DNA of 64,000 nt from Hydractinia symbiolongicarpus (lineage: Eukaryota; Cnidaria; Hydrozoa; Anthoathecata; Hydractiniidae), in the NCBI RefSeq assembly GCF_029227915.1, contig NC_079882.1, positions 7,006,001 to 7,070,000 of the forward strand. The letters are read 5' to 3'. The translations under genes were made by a program, and so were the position numbers. The notes below the pieces were generated by a model. That model saw nothing but the letters and a program-made list of their open reading frames with translations, had not been told where the DNA came from and did not search any database. Shown piece after piece: positions 1 to 12,400 of this stretch; within the stretch, counting starts at the first letter, position 1, and every line of letters begins with the position of its first letter.

Positions 1-1142
1 CCACTCATAGTCCACTAATGGAACACCTTGGTAAATGTGCTTTTTGTCATTAAATATAACTGCAGCTTGAAACTTTTTGAAGTGGGTGGTAATGCTGTCT
101 GGCTCATTGAGACTATTGTCAATCAGGAGTTGTAATTTCCTCATAGTCCAAGTAAATTCTTGAACTCAATGAATTGGTTTATAACAGGGTCGTGAAGTTC
201 CTGTTCCAAAGCTAAACTTAATTGTCAAATAGGTGACGGAACATCTAGGTACAATGCCATGTGTATATATAGAATAAGTTGCATATTTTCATTTTCAAAC
301 AAATCCTGCAAGTTTTGCTCTTTTTTACTTAAGAATCTGTTTGCTAAAGAGATTCAATGCGTGCTCATTTTAGCATTGCTCTGATTTTATGATCAATCCA
401 ACGAGTCCCAGTTGATTTTGTTGGTTTCGGTATCTGATCATCCCAAGCTTCTGCAAATCGTCTAAGCTCGCCAAGGCGCTTTGATGAATTGTTTGTATAG
501 CTTGTATAATTCATACAATAGTTCGTCAATTTTGATAAAAGCAATGTTTTTGAAAGCGTCCTCGATTGCCAATTTAAGACGGTGGTTGAAGTAATGAATT
601 ACCTGGAGTCATGGTGAGTTTTCCCAATCCACCGTGAATGCCAGTGTTTAGGATATGATTTAATATGTCAAATCTTCCGAATATCATAGCATCAGCGTTT
701 TTTGCATCTTCAATAGTTAGAAACGTAACTGTGGGGCACAACCCGCAAGGTAAGGAAAATAAACATGTTCTTCCTCAATGACGGCACTATAGGTGATCCC
801 ATCTCTAAGCACAGAAAAAAAAAAAGAAAATTTTTCAGTTCCTCCATTAACCCAGATTTTATGTATTTTCCCACGACGTCAATGAAGAGGAAGGACACCA
901 GCACGGTCAGTTGCATAACTCTTTCCGATACTTGGCATTTTTCCATCCGTGATTTTGGAATAGGTTTTTAAGAAGTCTAAGTACTCATTGTATGGACGCT
1001 CATTTTTAGCCACATGGTAAGCCCTATATGCGAAGGGAAGCACAATCTTTATGGCACATCTTGCGCACACCTTTTCTAATCGAGTAGTCTTAATGAAGCA
1101 AAAAATTTTTCGTTTTCCCGTTTTGAAACAAATAAAAAACAA
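1..1142 (-). pseudogene. decayed hAT-type transposase relative (ZNF862/ZMYM-like), truncated by window edge
   Basis: Read on the minus strand, this stretch gives fragments in different frames that line up with the domesticated-hAT family found in many animal genomes. Near 1010-960 lies a piece like YHVAKNERPYNEYLDF; near 800-760 a piece reading VLRDGITYSAVIEEEH, the usual 'S.L.DGSTD...E.E' region; near 590-480 FNHRLKLAIEDAFKN; near 430-400 STGTRWIDHK; and 160-1 is open (QLLIDNSLNEPDSITTHF and on). The pieces are separated by at least two frame changes and in-frame stops, so no full protein can be made. Family assignment is from recalled motifs; no zinc finger or catalytic triad is visible here. 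The 5' end of the frame lies near 1142 and the 3' end runs off the window. Confidence 0.7.
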
Positions 1143-2104
1143 ACTTACTTAAAACGATCATTTTTGTCATGAAATAAAATTTCTTGGGGTGAATAAAAAC
1201 TTTTTTGTTGCATTGTAAATCCACAGTGAAAGTAATAATAACTATCTCATGTTTCTCTTTTCCAATTTAAATGAACATTTTTTCTTGAGTCTCTTCAGAT
1301 TAGCGTCACAATTACTTACGCAAGTTACATTTTCGCACAAATAGATTGTTTTAAAGCAATGTACGTAATAAACGATGTAATGTTAATAGTGTTCTGAAAA
1401 TATAAGATATTTTTATACCAGTACAGTTAAGTTTTATTTTTATATTTGTAATTGCTATTGTTTATAAGTTCTAGACTTCGCGCTGAAAGTATTCTCAGCT
1501 TTGTCACATGCAGGTTATTGATATTTAAACAATAATTTTCCTAGATCTTTTCAATTTCTCATGATGTAATTATTTTTATCTAAAAGACAATAGTCTATTA
1601 TGAAAATAATTATTTACGCGAGTTGCATGTACGCGGATGGTTAGATTCAGACAGTACGGTATATAGATTATTATGTTGTAAAGTGGGAATGAAGAAAAGA
1701 AAGGCAGTATTTGCAAACCTTAATATGTGAGAACCAACTTTATGGTCCCTACAATATAAGTGGAATTTAAAATTTTACTTGTAACACCGGTCAGGGATCT
1801 TCAAAGAAGATCAAGAGATGGTGTTATATGTCATTTTTTTTCCTTTCTTATAGAGTTATAGTCTGTAAATGCTAAAAAAGCCTGTTTTACAAATTATGCT
1901 GTTTACATTTTTGTGCTGATTTTTTTTTAAAAAATTGATTCAACAATTTGAAAAAAGGGTAGAATGTTTTGTTTGATTTTCCACATCACGATCTGTCATT
2001 GTGCAATCTCACTCATGCAAACAAAATTAGGTTTGCTATATTTATGTCTTAAACACATGCAAAATCCAATTTTTAACAGAAATTAACTGCCTATTATATA
2101 TACA
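1143..2104. other. AT-rich intergenic stretch, nothing recognised
   Basis: No coding frame with family likeness, no RNA gene and no clear repeat was seen here. The sequence is AT-rich with homopolymer runs. Confidence 0.5.
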
Positions 2105-2252
2105 CTAGTCGTTAGCCCGTGGAAAATCCACGGGTTCGCCCGTCCTTTTTATACCGCATTGCGTGCTTCTCGCTATTGCGCAGCTAAGCTACCATTTTGC
2201 GTGACAGACAGACAGACGGACGGACAGACGTATACGGGCATTATAATATAGA
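2105..2252 (-). mobile_element. short Helitron-like non-autonomous element, copy 1
   Basis: About 148 bp, nearly the same as a second copy at 21061-21205. Read on the minus strand it begins TCTATATTATAA and finishes with a GC-rich hairpin (CCCGTGG / CCACGGG, 2116-2134), seven bases, then CTAG followed by T. A 5' TC, a 3' hairpin close to a CTRR end and insertion before T with no target duplication are the known signs of Helitrons. The inside contains a GACA/GGAC microsatellite (about 2203-2230). No rolling-circle replicase is present, so it could only move in trans. Confidence 0.6.
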
Positions 2253-3459
2253 TAGTGAGATTATCACGAAATAGTGAAAATGCAAGGGAAAAAATAAAAA
2301 TATGTTAAATAAAATGTAATATTGCAAGACTATCATTGAATAGACCGCTGTATAGAAAAAATTCATGTAAAATGCAAAGCAGAATATGCTTGCCATAACA
2401 CCCCTGATACGTTATGATGTTTCAAAAGTTAATGTTGCAAAAATTTTTAAACATATTTTGGCAACAAGATTTTTCACATGACTCAGATTTTCTGATAAAG
2501 AAGACTGTGACAAGAATTAAAACAACAAAAACTAATTTTCATGCTGTTTTTATTATTTTAATTAGAACAAGAATAAGTTTTAAATCAGCACAAATATGCT
2601 TGCAAATACAGCACAAGGATAATTCTTGGAACAAAACTTTTAATATTTGCACAGTGAAAAACTTGTTTAAAGACAAGTTTTTCACTATGCAAGTATTAAA
2701 AGGATGCAAGTATTTTCAGCTTTTCACCTTTCCACCTAATAATCAACCAAAAGAAAACAAATGTATCCAACATTTTTTTGTCAACACAAATTATCATTTT
2801 TTTCCTTCACAATAACCATGCACAAATAAAAAAACAAGGCAAAAAATGGTTGCCGTAGCACCCTCCTCTACTGTAGACACTCTAAGTAGAGAGTTGGAAA
2901 TGACTAAACACTATAGAAACAATCCTGGCCATGCAAAGTACCGCATACCTATCCTTTTTTCATTGACTAATATTTTGGATATGATCTTTGTTGATATATA
3001 ATTCTGCTAAGCTAACACTATTATGGGCAATCCATTCACATTTATATTAAAAAATTTGAAAGATAAAAGGAACCTAACAACGTTTGAGCAAAAATCAGCA
3101 TAGGGAACCAATAAAATGTTGAACATGGCGATAAAATATTATATATTATTATTGTTTGACTTTTAAAATTTGGACAAAATTAAAAACTTAAACAAATAAA
3201 ATGTGCTGAATATAATTAATTTGAACTTTGACTTTTGAATATCCATAACCTTGGACAAAATATTTATAGACAAAGCAGCAAATTCTTAACATTATCCCTA
3301 CATAGTTTTACCCATTTTTTACCCATTTTAACCAAAGATCTGGACATTTTTAGGTGACTTTTCAATGTTACAAACGCAGGGAGCAAATTAGCTATAATGA
3401 GTGACATAGCAATGTAATAAAATTTTACCAACTTTTATGTAAGATAATATTATGTTTAG
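2253..3459. other. intergenic region upstream of UCKL1-like gene
   Basis: AT-rich. An open frame of 133 codons at 2414-2815 has low-complexity composition and no family likeness, so it is not called. The region may hold 5' non-coding exons or the promoter of the UCKL1-like gene, but no clear core promoter was found. Confidence 0.4.
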
Positions 3460-6400
3460 ATGTCAATGCAAAAGAAAGCTAAACCTAGGTCCATCTGTTA
3501 TACAGCAGGTAATATTTTCTTATACCATAGATGACTTAATTTTATTTTCTCACAAGACTAAATGTTATTTTTATTTCTATGAAGCAAGAGTTTTGTTGCA
3601 TTCTGTTTTTTCAAAATAAAAATAATACTAAAACTGTACATTTCGTCTATGCCAACTCTTTTAAGGAAAGTATGAGTATTAAAATAGTGAAATTGTTCCA
3701 AAAGTTTGTGTACCCGGGTATAAAATTGTATAGAAACATATGTAATCCCACCCTAACACTTAAGCTTCTCCTCCAGCAAACTGTTACGACTCATTTATGT
3801 TTTAGGTCGGCCACCATGGTACAATTCTCATGGACACTTAACTGAAGCATTTCTTATTGGTACAAATTTTAATTTTTATGTGTTTGAAATATTGTTGCAC
3901 CATTTATCTTAAAAATGTCGATGATGTTATCAGATATAGTTCATTTTGAATATATTTTAAATTTATATACATTTAAATATTTAAACTTAATCCTGCTATG
4001 ACAGCCACCTTTATAAACTTTTGCCTCCCAACAATGTTATCGTAGCCAAGCCTCTAATTTACATTTAGCTAACACAAATACCAACATCTTAATGCGCATT
4101 CTTTATTCATATCTAACCTAATGGAAGCTGAAATATAAATCTAACTTTTTAAATAATGAATAATGCGAGTCAAATAAAGTAATTGCAACCGAAGTAATAG
4201 TTGCCAACAAAACATGGATAAAAGCAGCAGGCTTCTCATTTTGAGGTACGCGATCGCGTTCCTACCCCCTATCGCGTACCTTAATTACATGAGTTATGGG
4301 GAGAACCGCATACCTCCATTGGCAGATTACTTTCTAATGAAAAATAGTCTTTTCTTGGTTGTACACTTTTGGATCTCAGAATTATTTAATAAACTGGTCC
4401 TTTAAATCCACGAGCAAGCTTATTCATAGCCAACCCGACCATCCTAGCTTGCCTGGCCCCTTTTTCGTTGGTAACCAGGTCTTACACAAGAAATCCAGCC
4501 ATGCGGTTCTTAACTAATGCAGAGGTGAACGCCGATGGAGCATGGAAAAGCAAGTCTGCAAAACTGCACTTACAGGTGGAACAGACATTTTATCATAGAT
4601 TTAATTGTAGATAATTTTTTCATTTGACAAAACAATTGGAAACCATAGCAGGTCTAAATTTAATGATTTTTTTTTTCTTTATGCTGCAAGTGTTATTCAA
4701 ACAATTTTAAAAACGAAACCCACATGCTGCTATCTATAAATTTTGTTATAATTTAGCTGAATTTTCCAAATAAATTTTGAAGTTTTATTTAAGCCACGTC
4801 GATAAAGATTTTTTTTAATTGAAAACGAAGCATATTTTTGCCTATTTGCTTGTGATGACCTGAAAAATAAAAATCAAAATTTATGAAAATAACAATATAG
4901 TCATGCATACTATTTCGGACATGTAGAAAAGGAAGTTAAGATTGAGAGTCGCTATACGTACACGCTCAATCATCGTGTTTGGGGTTTATGATTTAAAACG
5001 TCCCCCACTTTTCTACCGCAAAATGAATGCGCAAAAAAGATTAACCAGGGAGCCCGTATCGCACGCGTAATATCCTTTACATGTGCATTGTTAAACAAAT
5101 AAATAGCTATTTTAAAAATCGCGTACCCAGAGAAAATTAGGTATGCTACGTAATCGCGTAACGTGGTCAACTGGCGTACGTGATTGATCACGTAAGCACA
5201 TATATACAAAATGAGAAGCCTGAAGCAGGTACAAGACATTTCACATCAGCAAAACAGTTTAAATAATTTTTCATGCATGAATATTAAAACTTCTAGCATG
5301 AAAGGTTTGATGGTCAAAAGTTTTTTTAAAAAAAGAGTATTTGAAATATCAACAACTTGTTTTTGATTTGTTTTTAAATATATTAAATCTCATAAGTTCC
5401 CTTTATGATTTTATTTAAGATGGTCGCAAGAAAGCTATTAGAAAGATGGATGTACTACAATTTTACTGTTATTTTTATTTGTCATGGATGGGGAGAGACC
5501 AAGGGCAGACTTTAAAAAAGAATAGTGATTTTGTAGCAATATTATTTTTTTGTCCTGGGATAGCGTAAAAATGTTAAGTAGAAGATTTCACATAACATTA
5601 ACAAAAGCAGAGAAAATTGTTATAATGGCTGTATAATGGCTATTGCTGTCAATAAAATAAAGATGGGCTCTTTTGATGTAAAAGTTATACACAGGTTTGA
5701 TTGTCAATATATTATGCTTCAGGAATATGTGGAGGCAGTGCATCTGGTAAAACTACTGTAGCTAGAAAAATAATCACACAACTGGGAGTACCCTGGGTTG
5801 TTATTATTTCACTGGATTCATTCTATAAGGTAATTTGCTATCTTATTGAATGTAACTTGATTTATGTATCTTTGGTTTAATTTTTTCTGTGTTTTCCTTT
5901 TTTTTAAAGGTATTAACTCCAGAGCAACATAAAGCTGCAGAAAGAGCAGAATACAATTTTGATCATGCTGATGCTTTTGATTGGGAGCTTGCATGTTCAA
6001 CTTTAAAAAAACTGAAAGATGGAAAAAGTGCCAAGGTTTGTACTTAAGTTTGTCCTATAATTTCAACTTTATTTAAAATATTGTTTAAAAGATTGTAATT
6101 TAATTTGTTAGCCCATGCAAAAAATCCACAGTTTTGTATGTTGTACATTCCCCAGGCATAGCTATTTTGTGTATCCTTGGCACGAAGTAGAAATTCAACT
6201 ACCATTTGAACAAATTACCGCAATACACTTTTTCTCAAAAAGTACTTTATGTGCTTATGTACACTGATTATACTAGTTTTGTTAGCTTAGCAAAAAACAT
6301 ATTTTAAAACAAATATCAAGGGAAAACACTCTAAACCCTAATTTTGATCAACGTAAAATTTGCGTAGAAAAAAAACGAAATTGTGGTTTTGTGTTTATGT

Positions 6401-9400
6401 TTGCATATGTTTGTTCTGTTTCTCCAAAAGTTGTTATTTTTCCCTATAAATCAATGGACCAAGTGCCCGATGCATTTGTTCAGCCCCAGGTGTGGACTTT
6501 TTACATCTGACTCTGGACTCTTGCCCTTAATATTTTAATTGCTTTATTGTGATGGCTTAAGCGATCTTCAAAGTCATACAGGGTCTGAAAAACTTACGTT
6601 GAAAATTTGACACATTTTCAAATGACTGGGAAAGGGCCACTGGATATTTGGAAAATCTCTAAAGCTTTCAGTTGTATAAAATGTTATTTTTCTTTTTAAA
6701 AAAAATTGTAACGAAAATAGCTAAAAAACACAAACAAAAAGTAGCTGAAATTTTAATGAGTAAAAAAAGATAACCTATTTAATTGAAACACAGGTCTCTG
6801 GATGAAGTGTGTCAAAGACTACCTTGAACATGCTTTTCCTTGTTGTTACTGGTTACTGATTAGTATAAGTGGCTTTTTTCGGTGAGGCATGTGGTAGCAT
6901 ACCACACCTTGTGTGGTACCCCTAAAACACGAATCATTCATTGCATTATTCTTCAGCATAACTATAGTGTGATTCAAAAAATTTTTGATGAAGATATAAT
7001 GGAATATTAAATCAATTTTTAAGACAAATCTATATTACGCCATTAAAGAAAAAGGTTTTGCATGTGGATATTATACATTTTAAAAATATTCCGGTTTGAA
7101 GTTTAGATTCCTGTCTACGATTTTTCAACACACAGTAGACTTTCAAAAGAAGTATGTTTTAGATTTCCATTACTTTGTACTAGTATAAATTTGTTTTTCC
7201 ATGTAACTAGTCTATGATTTTTCTGTTCCCATTATTTTTGTTTATTTTAATCCCATCTAGAAAACAGTTTATGGTGCAAATGTTATCATATTTGAAGGAA
7301 TTATGACTTTTGCTTGTGAAGAGTTACTAAAGGTATAATTTCTTTTGTGTAGAAATGACTTAAGAGCAGAGTGTGTAAAGCTTTCCCATGTTCTCATTTA
7401 AGTCTTTTTAAATAAAACCAAATTCTTGTTTCTGTACGGTGCAAATATGCTTTTTAAGGCCCTAGAAAAAAAGTCACAATGGATTTTAATGTAAATTAAC
7501 AATTTGTTCGTACAAGTTTTAACCTGCAATTAGTTTTCATGAAATCTTGGAACTTGTAATTGCAATTTGTAATCAGTTACCAAAGGGTTGTAAAAGACCA
7601 TGTATGGCTACGGAATAAAATGCAGATAAGACTAAGAGGGGAAATGTGTGTAACACAATTCCACCAAAGTTAAAGACAAGCACCTAAATAATCTGAGAAA
7701 ATGGTTCTGCTTACTCAATTTACTTACTTAATTTAATCAATAAATTTGCCATGGATCAAGGCTATAGCATAAGTAGTGCTTGTTGATATGTGACAGCATT
7801 TCTGATTCTGATTATAATTACAAAATATTTGTTTTAAGCTACCAATGTAAGAGAAATCACAAATTATTTAATAACAATAAAAGATTTGTTGCAAATTATA
7901 TTTTACTATTTTTGATGCAATAAAATTTATGTTGTTACTATTACACCCACCTGAAAATATCGAAAATTAAATAAAAGTATTTGCATATCTTTGATTGTTA
8001 TTACTTCATAGTTGTTTGACATGAAGATCTTTGTTGATACAGATGATGATATACGGTTAGCTAGAAGGTAAAGTATCTCTGTGTTATTTTTTTTGCAACA
8101 CTAACACTTTTGCTAGAGTTACTTTGTTTTTATGTTTAGACTACGACGCGATATTAAAGAACGTGATCGTGAAATAACAAGTATTTTAAAACAGTATGAT
8201 AAATTTGTGAAACCTGTAAGTTGATGTTGTTTGGGTGTGATGATTTCCAGTGTTGTTGTCATAAAATCTAGTAAGCAAGTAAATAGTGTGTTATATTGGT
8301 ATCCCATTGAGTAGAGAATATATAAAAAAAAACAAGCTATAAATGTATAAATGTGTAAATCATGTGGAATATCGTATATTAGAGAGACAATTAGAAACAT
8401 TAAACAAGATGGGCAGAGTGTAATGGCCTGGAAAAAATTCAGAACCTGCCACACACATTTATGATAACCAAAACCACGAATTTTTATGGAAAGAACTAAT
8501 GTCAACCTCCAAAAATTATTGACTTAGGAAGAATCTAGAAGCGTCATGGATTGCCTTGAAACCACAAGGTGGAATTCAACACCCTCTATTTCATAACGGA
8601 GTGACCTAAATTACACTTTTAACACATCTGCATATATTTTGTATTTTGTTAATAGCTAATTACATCTTAACTTATAAAAATACACATTTTTGAAACGATC
8701 TTATGCATTATTTTATATGCACTGAAGAATCTTAAAATACCATCTGATTGTATTTTTGCTGAAAAGCTTTTGCTTATTTTAGCTTGCTGTTTTTATTTAT
8801 TCTCCACCCAAAAGAAAAGAGTGTATTACAAGAATTAGATGTTCGTTAAAGTCTGATTTATAAACAAAGTTTGAATAATTGAATTTCGATTTTAGATGTT
8901 TGAGAAGTTTATTGCTCCTTCCATGAAAGAGGCTGATCTTGTTGTTCCATGGGGTGAGAAAAATGTTTTAATTTAAATTATAATGAAGAGATCATGCCAG
9001 TTTAATATTTTTTTAATCCTGGTCCAATTTGAACCAAGAACAGTACTTGAGATAAAAACATTTTAAAAGTTCAATGTCACCATCATGGCTGACATACTCG
9101 TGTGTTTTTAACCTTTTTAAAACAAACTTCATTTATTTTGCCTATTTTGAACAAAAATGTAGTGGAATATCACCATTTTGAATTGACAGTTGATAACAGA
9201 GAGGTGTAGGAAACAAATTGATTGCATAAGCAAGCCTATCTATAAGAAAATCGCTCGCGAATTGGTATTGCTAAGCCAGTCAAACGTTTTGTGGGATTGG
9301 GGGAGCAATTAATGGCTGAGCTAGCTTCTCATTTCTCAGAATTGGTGAGTCTTTGTGTGAGCAAGAGCAATCACTTCAGATTTTGAATACATCTGAAATA

Positions 9401-12400
9401 TTTTATTATATGCATGATACAAAGAAGCCCAATTTTTTTTAGAGGGTGAAAATTTAGTTGCTATTAATCTTATCGTCCAACATGTTTCTAATCAGCTCGA
9501 AAAGGTATGTTCCCAAATGTTCTTCCATATTGTCATATTTCATCAGTAACCCTCAAAATTAACTGGAGATGGTGTGGAGGAGTCTTTTTAGTTTTAAGAA
9601 ACCATTAAAAAAAATGAAACTGATGATTGAAATTCTGGATACCATTGCTTAGTTGTTTCGACAAACATTTTTATTAGTAACGAAATTGGTAAGGGCTGAA
9701 GCTGAAATTTGGCAAAACAACTAAGGAACTCGTTTGGCTAAAAAAAATGTTAAAAAGTTGAACAACTGAGACTTAAATCTGGATAATATAGCAAGCAACC
9801 AACAAAACAGTTTTTTGAAATAATGAAGTTTTTTCTATTAATAAGATGAAAGTGCAGAAGGAGGAAGTGTAAAGCTAATAACTTGTAAAATTCAAACATT
9901 GCGTTTAGTAACTTCTTAGTAACTGAGACTAAAATAAAAAAGGAGTTGTTTATTAAAAAGAAAAAATTGTAATGTAACATCACAACAGTTAAACCCAACA
10001 ACAAAAACAAAAGTTTGTAAACTGGATTAAAAGTTCAGTAGAAGTGGTTTCAACACCAACGTCGTTGAATATTCAACTCAAAAGCATTTGGTTTATTAAC
10101 TTTTTTTTTGTTTCCTATTTTTCTTTATAGTTATTTCGAATCTTTGTTTCTAATAGGTCTTCTTTTTTCTTTTAGAGAGGATTCAATTTTAGGTAAGTTC
10201 TCAAAATGATTTTTGAAATAGAGAAAAGTTGCTAAGTAAGTTTAGTATCAGTAATACTGAATGTAAGCAATAATTTATGTTTTAAGTCTTTTTTATGCGT
10301 TGCATACTAAAATGCAGGATAAAATTAAAAGGTTTTGTAAACTAAGTCTAAACACTATGTACATTTCCATCATCCTCACCTTGACGTAATAAGACATCAT
10401 GGCGAATTTAAAGATGAATATCAAATACTTGTTCTCCCTTCGTATCCACTCTTTAACTAACTTTATTTTGTTAAGACATTTAGTGCTTTCATTGATGACG
10501 TCATCAGAAGTACAATATGGCCCAGATCAATTTTTTTTAAATATTTCTTTTAATTTTAGGTCAGAACTTATTATGAATCACAAAGGACAACCACTACCAG
10601 CTAATTTGGAAGTTGTTGAAAATACACCTCAAGTAAGAGGGTTACAGGCGATCATCAGGTATATCTGCCATCGACTTGTTTGTGTGTATTTTAAATTGAA
10701 TATGATCAATTAGAAATTCTGCGAATTCTCCGAGTATTATGTATAAGGATTAGGGTTTTTGTTATGTAGTAACCTGTCAATATGCATAATCGCGAATTTA
10801 TCACAATCCCTGTAATTTCTACACAACACGAAATCATCTCTGTTTTAGAGTTGACACCAATTATTAATATACAATAAATGGGTAACTTGAGATGTATTAG
10901 TTAGCTACTGTTGTTAGAGTAATACAGTTGTGTAGTATGCTACCAATAATTGATGCATGGATTTTTTTTCGCGAGTAGTTTCTTTATAAATATTTCGCGT
11001 GGATTTAATTTCGTGAATTGTGACTACCAGTGGATTTTTCACGTGGGTTTATTTTCGCGAAATAGCTTTTTAATTTTTTTTTGCAAAAATTTAATTTTAC
11101 GAATTTTAGCAAATATTCGCGAAAATCGTAAAAATGTGATAAAGGATTTGAAAGTGCCATGTGATTTGAAATGTACTGCAGAAAAACGTTTGTATTTCTT
11201 AGATAATCAAAATTTTTTTAAGAAAAAGAAAATTATTCTTCACTTTTCGTTGCAGTTCGAGTTTTCTGGAGGCACTTTTTCCCAGGAGCGCGCTAAAATA
11301 GTTCGATTTAGCAAATGTTCGAGCTATCCGATGTTTGACTTACCGGATGATTTTTTGAGAAGTTATTAGTAAAGGTTAACCCTGTTCATGCTGGCCTATT
11401 TGGGTGCTTCTCGATTTTCAATCAAAATAAATCTAAATAGAAGTAAGAAAAAGTAACTAAATAAGGTTAAGAGGAATTCGAATTAACTTCGAGTTACTTG
11501 AAGTTTATGTTACGAGGTTGTGTTATGTTAGACTGGAGTAGGATATTTGTCCCTTCGTCTTGCGTGGTTATTTCTGAATATTTTTTGTATTAATTTGTCT
11601 TGTTTTCTACAGCTAATGTGTTTTTCTTAATTCAGAGATCGCAATGCACATCGAGATGATTTTGTGTTTTATTCACAACGACTGATGCGAATATTAATGG
11701 AAAAAACAATGTCGCTCTTGCCTTTTGAGGTAAGCAATTATACAAGTATGTGCGGAATATTATAAGGACGATGGCCTAACTTCACAGATGGCACCCACAC
11801 GCAACCCTTTGCAATTTTCCGTAATAGATAAACGCACTTCGAATTTGTCAAAGCTCACTTTTTAATATTCACAAATAGACTTAGGCTAGGCAATTTTGTT
11901 AGATGCAGTACCGTTCCTTTTATCTAAGAAGTTTTTCAGCTTCGGTAAACTTTTATAACTTGTTAAGTTACTTGTGGATGTCTTAAACGACACTTTGTTA
12001 GGGTAATTTTTCCCTTTTAATATCTTACCTTGATGGTACAAATTAAATAATAAGTATGATCTGGGAATTCTTTCGAACATAAAAAAAACTAACAATACTG
12101 CACATATCTTATGGGAATTAATTTTTCGCGAGTTTTTGACAATTTCGCGAAAATTAGTTTTTGTGAGAATTATTTGGAAACTCGCTATTCGCTAAATTCG
12201 CAAAAAATGATTTGCGTGAAATTTGATTTTTGGATTTTCGCTTTTGCAAAGCAATTTACATACCATAATTTGTGTGTTTCAACTTTGGCAGTCTTTATTT
12301 TATGTCTCCTACATAAAAACGGCATATATTGAGAAACATAATCAAATTCTTTTTTTCGCGAAATTTGAATTTTATTCACAGAAAATTTGTCGCGAAAACC

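Noticed and set aside
2414-2815. 133-codon open frame as a gene
   Set aside because: Lys/Phe/Asn-rich low-complexity translation of AT-rich DNA, no family likeness, no supporting splice or promoter signal.
10950-11369. 139-codon open frame
   Set aside because: Lies in a UCKL1 intron over TTCGCGAA repeat sequence; no family likeness.
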